From Serratia inhibens (GTDB taxonomy: Bacteria; Pseudomonadota; Gammaproteobacteria; Enterobacterales; Enterobacteriaceae), in contig NZ_QYYG01000001.1 of assembly GCF_003591175.1 (NCBI RefSeq), forward strand, positions 1,116,001-1,180,000: a stretch of DNA of 64,000 nt. The letters run 5' to 3'. Positions 24,095 to 31,268 of this stretch are shown here, one piece after another. The notes beneath the pieces were generated by a model. It ran no database searches. It was not told where the DNA came from and worked only from the letters and a program-made list of their open reading frames with translations. The position numbers and the translations under genes were made by a program. Each line of letters starts with the position of its first letter. The first letter of the stretch is position 1.

Positions 24095-26606
24095 TGATAA
24101 CTCCCGGCATCATATGCAGCAACACATCCTGAGTCTGTGCGGAAGTAAACAGCTTCGTATACCCCTCACCATCACTAACACCTTCCAGTACTGAACCATC
24201 CATCAAAAATGCCCTGTAAGGAGTATTCAGCATCGGTGTCCCATTATCATCTGCGCACTGGTAGCGAATATTGTGGCTGCCATCGTCGATAGCATTCACT
24301 AAAGGTGAAATATCAGGCTTATGCTGCGCTCGTGTCTGTCTGGCGTAATGTCCGGCTCTGGTCCTGAAATCGCCCAACGTCGCTGATTCAATGGCATGAG
24401 CATCCAGGGTGATATAGCTCCCGCCACCGTTCAGGGTCAGCTTCTTCTTCGCGATGATTTTGATTTCATCTTCCGTACTGACGATACTAATTTCCTTACG
24501 AGCAAGCAGAGCCATCAAGTCGTTCTGAGCCTGCACCTGTACTGGCCCCTGATTCGCAATAAGCTTGATCCCCAGCTTACGAACAAACACGCTAAGGGCG
24601 TTGCCCACCCCGATGAACAGATTTTTCACCACGCTGACGTCGGCACTCTTACCGGCAGTAGCAATCAGATTCTGGCCGGCCGATACCTGCAGGTGTTGTC
24701 CGCTGGTCAGCGCCATACCCTCCGGCGCACTGAGCAGCAGTACCGATTTTTTGAGGTCCGTCAGTTGCTGTTCCAGCAGCTTGATTTGTGCCTGGAGATC
24801 CGCCGGGTTCGCGGTGGCGGTCTGCGCATCGGTCGAAATGGCCGTCATCTGCTCCCGTGCTTCCCCCAGATTGCTGACCGCCGGTTGCATCTCCAGCACC
24901 TGGCCCTGCGCCTTTGCCTGACCGTCAGCGCTGATGAATATCCCTTTCTGTGCCCGGATAGCTCCCCAGCCGTCGGTTCTGAGTTCAAACCCTTCCCCGC
25001 GCTTCTGCTTTTCACTGTCGACCAGGTGACCGAGATTCAGCTGGCTCTTGCCGCCGTACTCCGTGCTGACCTTGATATGCTCCTGGCCCCGGCTGTCATC
25101 AAGGCGGATTTTGTTGTTGCTCGGTGTGCGCAGCACATTGCGCTTGTAGTTGCGGATAGTGACATGGTCGCCGTGCGCCGAATCGTGCAACACGCCGGAG
25201 ATATAGGGCCGGTCCGGGTTGCCGTCTTCAAACCCTATCGCCACTTCGGTGCCTGCCAGCAGCGGCAGATGCAGACCATAAGTGTCGCCGGCGTACGGGC
25301 GGGACTGGCGCACCCACAGGCTCTCGAATCCGGTCTCCCAGTTATCACGGTCAAACAGCATGTTGACGCGATAGCGACCGTCTTTATCGATATGCCCGTA
25401 GGTGTCATTTTCGGTGGTACTGGTGACGCGGGCTGGTAAAGTGCCGGCCATCACCGGACGCGCACCGGGCTCAGGACGGAAGCCAAAATCGGTGCTGTCC
25501 GGGATACCGCTGAAATGCACCTCAAAATCTTTATCACGGCGGGCCGCGCTTTTCATCCCGGTGATGAGCACGCCCTGGCTGAACGCCTCCGCCACTTCAT
25601 AGCCGCCGGTGACTTTCAGTACCTGTCCGGGCGCCAGTGTCGGGCAACTGGTGATGGCACTGAGTTGGGTCTGGCCGTTCAGGTAGCGTTCGTGACGTAT
25701 ACGGGCATAAAACGCGCCGGACTCCGGTGCCGGGTTAGGGCCATAAGTGCTGCCCGGCGTCAGGTAGTTGTCGGCATAGTGATAAGCCTCGCCGTAGGTG
25801 GTGCTGTCACCGCGGGTCGCATCCACCTGGGTGTTCATGTCGTTGGTGGCCTGGCGGTAGTTGTAATCGCGGGTGCTGACCAGCTTTTGCACCACGTTGT
25901 GGTGGCTCTCCATTCCCCAGACCGAGTCCACACCCCGCGAATGCTGCCCTGATGGCGGAACCGATGGCAGCGTCAGGCCTTTTTCATAACCCTGCTGACC
26001 GTCGTAGAATTCCACCACGTCGATGTTCAGGCGCGTGTCGGTGGTAAAGCGGAACCAGATCCCCACCTCACCCAGCAGGCGGGTGATAAAGTGCAGGTCA
26101 TCCTCGCCGTACTGCATCACCTGCTCACGGCGCGGGTACTCTTTTGAAAGCGAGAACAGAAAATCCTGCCCGCGCAGATTGTGGCGCTCGCGCAGGATTT
26201 TTTCCACAATTTGCGGCACCGACATATCCTGATAAACCGCGTTCTGATGTGAGCGGTCGAGCAATGCCAGACGCGGCTGTAGCGTCAGGGCATAGTGGGT
26301 TTCATCCTTTGAGGTGCTCAGGCGTTCAAAACCGCTCACCCCCCCCTGGAGAACCCGTACCGATTGCTGAATTTTAATGCCGTAACCCTGGTCTAGCGGA
26401 GCCTGTAGCGTCAAAGAGCCGGCTTTCATCAGCATCATTTCCTTGCTGATGGCATGGTCACCACTGGTGAACTCAATGCGGTAGCTGAATGGCTTGCTCA
26501 GGGCCTCGTTGCCTTCAAACGCCAGTACATCAAGTTCTGACTCACATCCTTTTATCGCCAGCAGGTGGTGGTTATGGCTGAATCTAATCGGGGGATTGGT
26601 GCTCAT
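23757..26606. repeat. Long direct repeat, copy A (effector start plus vgrG)
   Basis: This stretch recurs at 28419-31268, offset 4662 bases. The part from the effector's 5' third through the last 1.35 kb of vgrG (to about 25440) appears essentially identical base for base; the remaining vgrG 5' part carries scattered substitutions. Identity drops abruptly at the effector's residue 125-140, where the toxin domains begin. Confidence 0.9.
24087..26606 (-). CDS. vgrG: T6SS spike protein VgrG/TssI (copy 1)
   Basis: An 839-residue VgrG. It has gp27/gp44-like domains (about 1-370), a gp5 OB-fold (about 385-470, with GLHLPLLAGTEVAIGFEDGN), a DUF2345-type beta-prism region (about 490-720) and a C-terminal extension. 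The extension (NGTPMLNTPYRAFLMDGSVL to the end) resembles the small beta-sandwich appended to VgrGs that load cargo. Length exceeds the minimal 600-650 residues because of this tail. The effector gene starts eight bases before the vgrG stop. DNA is nearly identical to copy 2, with differences mainly in the first third. Confidence 0.96.
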   Translation of the reverse strand: MSTNPPIRFSHNHHLLAIKGCESELDVLAFEGNEALSKPFSYRIEFTSGDHAISKEMMLMKAGSLTLQAPLDQGYGIKIQQSVRVLQGGVSGFERLSTSKDETHYALTLQPRLALLDRSHQNAVYQDMSVPQIVEKILRERHNLRGQDFLFSLSKEYPRREQVMQYGEDDLHFITRLLGEVGIWFRFTTDTRLNIDVVEFYDGQQGYEKGLTLPSVPPSGQHSRGVDSVWGMESHHNVVQKLVSTRDYNYRQATNDMNTQVDATRGDSTTYGEAYHYADNYLTPGSTYGPNPAPESGAFYARIRHERYLNGQTQLSAITSCPTLAPGQVLKVTGGYEVAEAFSQGVLITGMKSAARRDKDFEVHFSGIPDSTDFGFRPEPGARPVMAGTLPARVTSTTENDTYGHIDKDGRYRVNMLFDRDNWETGFESLWVRQSRPYAGDTYGLHLPLLAGTEVAIGFEDGNPDRPYISGVLHDSAHGDHVTIRNYKRNVLRTPSNNKIRLDDSRGQEHIKVSTEYGGKSQLNLGHLVDSEKQKRGEGFELRTDGWGAIRAQKGIFISADGQAKAQGQVLEMQPAVSNLGEAREQMTAISTDAQTATANPADLQAQIKLLEQQLTDLKKSVLLLSAPEGMALTSGQHLQVSAGQNLIATAGKSADVSVVKNLFIGVGNALSVFVRKLGIKLIANQGPVQVQAQNDLMALLARKEISIVSTEDEIKIIAKKKLTLNGGGSYITLDAHAIESATLGDFRTRAGHYARQTRAQHKPDISPLVNAIDDGSHNIRYQCADDNGTPMLNTPYRAFLMDGSVLEGVSDGEGYTKLFTSAQTQDVLLHMMPGVINA

Positions 26607-26671
26607 TGTATTCCTTCACATCGGCAGAAAAATCATGTTCTGAAAAAGCAGACATGCATTAAGTAAGTTAA

Positions 26672-27077
26672 TTATTGCTTAATCTTTACCGTATATTTTT
26701 TATAAAAATCTTTGCCAGAGTGCATTGTGCCAAGAGTAAACCCAGAAACGGTCACACTATAACCACCTGATTTTTTCGGGATACCAGATATGATGATTCG
26801 ATGGTAATCTTTGTTTATCCCATCTTCTCTACCAAAAGCGTACTTTACTTCTTCCGGATTCCATACCAACCCTGAATCGTTCGGGGTTATACTTACCGAT
26901 ACGCTGGATTCGTTAACAACACCTCCATTTTATCACAGCAGTCTCTTGATATGGCTTATTGGCTATCGCACTGGGCAGGCAGCCTGATTCCGGGGAAACA
27001 TCAGGATAAGACATGCTACATCCAGAAATTATAAAGAAAAGAACAAATGTCAGAAAGCTCATATATAGTTTAGTCAT
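26672..27077 (-). pseudogene. Orphan immunity-type lipoprotein gene broken by a one-base frameshift
   Basis: The first part (MTKLYMSFLTFVLFFIISGC) is a signal sequence with a lipobox and continues to ETAVIKWRCC and a stop. The continuation GGVVNESSVSVSITPNDSGL, then VWNPEEVKYAFGRE to VKIKQ, lies in another frame. Removing one A from the AAAA run near 26935 joins them and gives a protein like the 27147-27539 lipoprotein (compare ISGIPKKSGGYSVTV with ISGKPKEAGEVLVHI). It follows imm2 on the same strand with no effector of its own, so it resembles a retained orphan immunity gene, now broken. A sequencing error in the A-run cannot be excluded. Confidence 0.8.
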
Positions 27078-27110
27078 AACACTCATAACACTCATAACAC
27101 TCATAACACT
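27075..27110. repeat. Four tandem 9-bp repeats at a translation start
   Basis: CATAACACT occurs four times without interruption. Read on the minus strand each unit is AGTGTTATG, so every unit supplies an in-frame ATG (27104, 27095, 27086, 27077) at the start of the frameshifted lipoprotein gene. Copy changes would add or remove Ser-Val-Met without changing the frame, though they would move the distance to the CGGAG ribosome site. Confidence 0.9.
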
Positions 27111-27146
27111 CCGTGATTTTTCGACATACAATATCAGCACAAAGCA

Positions 27147-27539
27147 CTAATTTTTTTTCATTTTTATTACATATACCTTATTAATTTTACTTCCCGGAGT
27201 CGTTGTCCCCATAGAGTAACCATTAATATGAACAAGTACCTCCCCTGCTTCTTTCGGTTTCCCACTAATTATTATGTGATGATAGTCTTCCTCCACCCTT
27301 TCTGCCTCTCCTCTTTTCAACGTGGTCACCTTTGGCTTCCATTTCAACCCTGCTTCCGGAGGAGATATATCCACTCCGATATTCTCTTTAAATAAAATAG
27401 CATTAGTTATTTCAACCTCAGTCAAATAGTCCTGACCAACAATTCCATCAGGGAGATCATTTCCTCCAGGTAAAAAACTTGGCGCAGTACTGCCACAGGC
27501 GGAAATCAAGAGAAGAATAAAAGGAATGATATTTTTCAT
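27147..27539 (-). CDS. Small lipoprotein, probable immunity protein for the 27542-28756 effector
   Basis: A 130-residue precursor with signal sequence and lipobox LISAC (MKNIIPFILLLISACGS). The mature domain has LPDGIVGQDYLTEVEI and ISGKPKEAGEVLVHINGY, the same start and end pattern as the 22494-22865 lipoprotein, with a different middle. It begins two bases after the effector stop. Position and localisation signal both fit an immunity protein that sits in the periplasm; pairing with the effector is inferred from adjacency. Confidence 0.7.
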   Translation of the reverse strand: MKNIIPFILLLISACGSTAPSFLPGGNDLPDGIVGQDYLTEVEITNAILFKENIGVDISPPEAGLKWKPKVTTLKRGEAERVEEDYHHIIISGKPKEAGEVLVHINGYSMGTTTPGSKINKVYVIKMKKN

Positions 27540-27541
27540 AG

Positions 27542-28756
27542 TTATTTTATTGGTTTAAAAACCACCCCTCCAAAAACATGCTTAGCGAAGTAGCTGAGAC
27601 TACTATTATTTTTTGTTTGCCACTCAACCCTTCCCCAAGAAAAAAGTTTCAGTTCAATTAATTCATCACTATCTTTGGGAGTAATATCTCCACCATCAAC
27701 CTTACAAACAGCTTCATCCCAAACGATCCAGTGATTCTTTGACGATGAGTCACCAGTGCCCCATCCTTTTAACATTCCTGCAGATATAAGGGTTACAACT
27801 CTGCATCCTTGTTTAACATATGAATTAAGCTTGACTATATCTGCCTCATTAGCATGTGAAAGGCTTATATTATCGAATATTTTCTCATAACCTGCTTTTT
27901 CAAACCACTTAGTGAGCGATCCCCACATGGTAATACCGGAGACCTGATCATCCACTTCATCGTAACTCATAATGGAGTTTTCTGAATCTCTCAGCCCCGC
28001 TGACGTCATCCAATCCAGACCTGATATTAATTCTTTACCTCTATCATCATAAAAAGCCCCCCTAGGATGCCTACACCCATCCCCAGGTGATATCTCAAGA
28101 TTGCCTATTTTTGTTTTTCCATGTAACCAGAGTTCAATCGCAGCTTGTTTATAAACATCAGGTCTGTCCATTTGTAAACAATAGAAAAATGATGCAGGCC
28201 CACACAAGCTAGTCCCCCCTTGATTAGGGTAACTGGCATAATTCATTCTTGATGAAATCTGACTCTCGAATTTACTTCTGTCAAATGGATCATCAGGACT
28301 ACCTACAGGATATTCTTTTGCAATAAAAGCTCTTTCGAGGCAAGTAATCTGCACATTATATATATTGTCGTCACCATTGCCATTAACGGGTTTTGTTTGC
28401 GCTTTAGTCTCAAAATAGCAGACATTTTCTCGTTTATTTTTAGAGTATGCTTTCCCGGAGGCTATTTCACCAAGTGTATACATTTTTTTCGCCGGGGATG
28501 AAAGCACCGAAATCAGCTTACCACCGTGTTTACGGTACAAGTTAATCTCTATAATGTAGATCACTGACAAATCATCATCAGTCTCATTCGTATCATGAGA
28601 CTGTGTATAATAACCAGGGTCTATTGGTTGTAGCGTTACTGACAGCAGAACATGCTTTTTATTATTGGCATCAGTTTTATATATATTGAGGTCGTAAAAC
28701 AGGTCGGATGCTGGAACATTCGATTCAATTTTTGTGTAAACATTATACTTAGGCAT
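27542..28756 (-). CDS. Putative T6SS effector with papain/C39-like cysteine peptidase domain (copy 2)
   Basis: 404 residues with the same N-terminal 140-residue module as copy 1 (MPKYNVYTKIESNVPASDLF), followed by a divergent domain. That domain keeps NQGGTSLCGPASFFYCLQMD (Gln179, Cys185) and NHWIVWDE (His342, Asp347), plus shared GLDWMTSAGLRDSENS and ISAGMLKGWG blocks. The shared head is probably the VgrG-loading or delivery module, and the divergent tail the toxin, matched by its own lipoprotein. It overlaps vgrG copy 2 by eight bases. No signal peptide, as expected for T6SS delivery. The substrate is unknown. Confidence 0.72.
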   Translation of the reverse strand: MPKYNVYTKIESNVPASDLFYDLNIYKTDANNKKHVLLSVTLQPIDPGYYTQSHDTNETDDDLSVIYIIEINLYRKHGGKLISVLSSPAKKMYTLGEIASGKAYSKNKRENVCYFETKAQTKPVNGNGDDNIYNVQITCLERAFIAKEYPVGSPDDPFDRSKFESQISSRMNYASYPNQGGTSLCGPASFFYCLQMDRPDVYKQAAIELWLHGKTKIGNLEISPGDGCRHPRGAFYDDRGKELISGLDWMTSAGLRDSENSIMSYDEVDDQVSGITMWGSLTKWFEKAGYEKIFDNISLSHANEADIVKLNSYVKQGCRVVTLISAGMLKGWGTGDSSSKNHWIVWDEAVCKVDGGDITPKDSDELIELKLFSWGRVEWQTKNNSSLSYFAKHVFGGVVFKPIK

Positions 28757-31268
28757 TGATAACTCCCGGCATCATATGCAGCAACACATCCTGAGTCTGT
28801 GCGGAAGTAAACAGCTTCGTATACCCCTCACCATCACTAACACCTTCCAGTACTGAACCATCCATCAAAAATGCCCTGTAAGGAGTATTCAGCATCGGTG
28901 TCCCATTATCATCTGCGCACTGGTAGCGAATATTGTGGCTGCCATCGTCGATAGCATTCACTAAAGGTGAAATATCAGGCTTATGCTGCGCTCGTGTCTG
29001 TCTGGCGTAATGTCCGGCTCTGGTCCTGAAATCGCCCAACGTCGCTGATTCAATGGCATGAGCATCCAGGGTGATATAGCTCCCGCCACCGTTCAGGGTC
29101 AGCTTCTTCTTCGCGATGATTTTGATTTCATCTTCCGTACTGACGATACTAATTTCCTTACGAGCAAGCAGAGCCATCAAGTCGTTCTGAGCCTGCACCT
29201 GTACTGGCCCCTGATTCGCAATAAGCTTGATCCCCAGCTTACGAACAAACACGCTAAGGGCGTTGCCCACCCCGATGAACAGATTTTTCACCACGCTGAC
29301 GTCGGCACTCTTACCGGCAGTAGCAATCAGATTCTGGCCGGCCGATACCTGCAGGTGTTGTCCGCTGGTCAGCGCCATACCCTCCGGCGCACTGAGCAGC
29401 AGTACCGATTTTTTGAGGTCCGTCAGTTGCTGTTCCAGCAGCTTGATTTGTGCCTGGAGATCCGCCGGGTTCGCGGTGGCGGTCTGCGCATCGGTCGAAA
29501 TGGCCGTCATCTGCTCCCGTGCTTCCCCCAGATTGCTGACCGCCGGTTGCATCTCCAGCACCTGGCCCTGCGCCTTTGCCTGACCGTCAGCGCTGATGAA
29601 TATCCCTTTCTGTGCCCGGATAGCTCCCCAGCCGTCGGTTCTGAGTTCAAACCCTTCCCCGCGCTTCTGCTTTTCACTGTCGACCAGGTGACCGAGATTC
29701 AGCTGGCTCTTGCCGCCGTACTCCGTGCTGACCTTGATATGCTCCTGGCCCCGGCTGTCATCAAGGCGGATTTTGTTGTTGCTCGGTGTGCGCAGCACAT
29801 TGCGCTTGTAGTTGCGGATAGTGACATGGTCGCCGTGCGCCGAATCGTGCAACACGCCGGAGATATAGGGCCGGTCCGGGTTGCCGTCTTCAAACCCTAT
29901 CGCCACTTCGGTGCCTGCCAGCAGCGGCAGATGCAGACCATAAGTGTCGCCGGCGTACGGGCGGGACTGGCGCACCCACAGGCTCTCGAATCCGGTCTCC
30001 CAGTTATCACGGTCAAACAGCATGTTGACGCGATAGCGACCGTCTTTATCGATATGCCCGTAGGTGTCATTTTCGGTGGTACTGGTGACGCGGGCTGGTA
30101 AAGTGCCGGCCATCACCGGACGTGAACCTGGCTCAGGACGGAAGCCAAAATCGGTGCTGTCCGGGATACCGCTGCAATGCACCTCAAAATCTTTATCACG
30201 GCGGGCCGCGCTTTTCATCCCGGTGATGAGCACGCCCTGACTGAACACCTCCGCCACTTCATAGCCGCCAGTGACTTTCAGCACCTGTCCGGGCGCCAGT
30301 GTCGGGCAACTGGTGATGGCGCTGAGTTGGGTCTGGCCATTCAGGTAGCGTTCGTGACGTATACGGGCATAAAACGCCCCGGACTCCGGGGCCGGATTGC
30401 GGTCATAGGTACTGCCCGGTGTCAGATAGTTATCAGCATAGTGATAGGCATCGCCGTAGGTGGTGGCATCCCCGTGGGTCGCATCCACCTGGGTGTTCAT
30501 GTCGTCGGTGGCCTGGCGGTAGTTGTAATCGCGGGTGCTGACCTGCTTTTGCACCACGTTGTGGTGGCTCTCCATGCCCCAGACCGAGTCCACACCCTGC
30601 GAATGCTGCCCTGATGGCGGCACCGATGGCAGCGTCAGGCCTTTTTCATAGCCCTGCTGACCGTCGTAGAACTCCACGACGTCGATGTTCAGGCGCGTGT
30701 CGGTGGTAAAGCGGAACCAGATACCCACCTCACCCAACAGGCGGGTAATAAAGTGCAGGTCGTCCTCGCCGTACTGCATTACCTGCTCACGACGCGGGTA
30801 CTCTTTTGAAAGCGAGAACAGAAAATCCTGACCGCGCAGGTTGTGGCGCTCGCGCAGGATTTTTTCCACAATCTGTGGAACGGACATGTCCTGATAAATG
30901 GCGTTCTGGTGCGAACGGTCAAGCAGCGCCAGGCGTGGCTGGAGCGTCAGGGCATAGTGGGTTTCATCCTTTGAGGTGTTGAGACGTTCAAAGCCACTCA
31001 CCAACCCCTGAAGAGTACGCACGGCCTGCTGCATTTTGATGCCGTAACCCTGGTCAACCGGAGCCTGCAACGTCAGAGTCCCCGCTTTCATCAGCATCAT
31101 TTCCTTGCTGATGGCATGGTCACCACTGGTGAACTCAATGCGGTAGCTGAATGGCTTGCTCAGGGTCTCGTTGCCTTCAAACGCCAGCACATCAAGTTCT
31201 GACTCACATCCTTTTATCGCCAGCAGGTGGTGGTTATGGCTGAATCTAATCGGGAGACTGATACTCAT
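28419..31268. repeat. Long direct repeat, copy B (effector start plus vgrG)
   Basis: Second copy of the 2.85-kb repeat described at 23757-26606. The near-perfect tract spans 28419 to about 30102. The repeats would allow recombination that deletes or amplifies the intervening 4.66-kb effector-immunity unit. Confidence 0.9.
28749..31268 (-). CDS. vgrG: T6SS spike protein VgrG/TssI (copy 2)
   Basis: An 839-residue VgrG with the same domain order and the same C-terminal extension as copy 1. Differences cluster in the first 330 residues (for example TLQAPVDQGYGIKMQQAVRT versus TLQAPLDQGYGIKIQQSVRV). The two spikes could form mixed trimers. Its ATG overlaps the clpV stop by four bases (ATGA), tying this copy to the main tss operon and suggesting it is the ancestral position. 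Confidence 0.96.
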   Translation of the reverse strand: MSISLPIRFSHNHHLLAIKGCESELDVLAFEGNETLSKPFSYRIEFTSGDHAISKEMMLMKAGTLTLQAPVDQGYGIKMQQAVRTLQGLVSGFERLNTSKDETHYALTLQPRLALLDRSHQNAIYQDMSVPQIVEKILRERHNLRGQDFLFSLSKEYPRREQVMQYGEDDLHFITRLLGEVGIWFRFTTDTRLNIDVVEFYDGQQGYEKGLTLPSVPPSGQHSQGVDSVWGMESHHNVVQKQVSTRDYNYRQATDDMNTQVDATHGDATTYGDAYHYADNYLTPGSTYDRNPAPESGAFYARIRHERYLNGQTQLSAITSCPTLAPGQVLKVTGGYEVAEVFSQGVLITGMKSAARRDKDFEVHCSGIPDSTDFGFRPEPGSRPVMAGTLPARVTSTTENDTYGHIDKDGRYRVNMLFDRDNWETGFESLWVRQSRPYAGDTYGLHLPLLAGTEVAIGFEDGNPDRPYISGVLHDSAHGDHVTIRNYKRNVLRTPSNNKIRLDDSRGQEHIKVSTEYGGKSQLNLGHLVDSEKQKRGEGFELRTDGWGAIRAQKGIFISADGQAKAQGQVLEMQPAVSNLGEAREQMTAISTDAQTATANPADLQAQIKLLEQQLTDLKKSVLLLSAPEGMALTSGQHLQVSAGQNLIATAGKSADVSVVKNLFIGVGNALSVFVRKLGIKLIANQGPVQVQAQNDLMALLARKEISIVSTEDEIKIIAKKKLTLNGGGSYITLDAHAIESATLGDFRTRAGHYARQTRAQHKPDISPLVNAIDDGSHNIRYQCADDNGTPMLNTPYRAFLMDGSVLEGVSDGEGYTKLFTSAQTQDVLLHMMPGVINA

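Noticed and set aside
24396-25439. 347-codon plus-strand frame opposite vgrG copy 1 (repeated at 29058-30101)
   Set aside because: Pure antisense shadow; it is identical in both places only because the vgrG DNA is, and the product has no ordinary domain or ribosome site.
27075-27110. Short tandem repeats as a CRISPR or frame-switching tract
   Set aside because: Units are 9 bases without spacers, so not CRISPR; being a multiple of three they cannot switch the frame.
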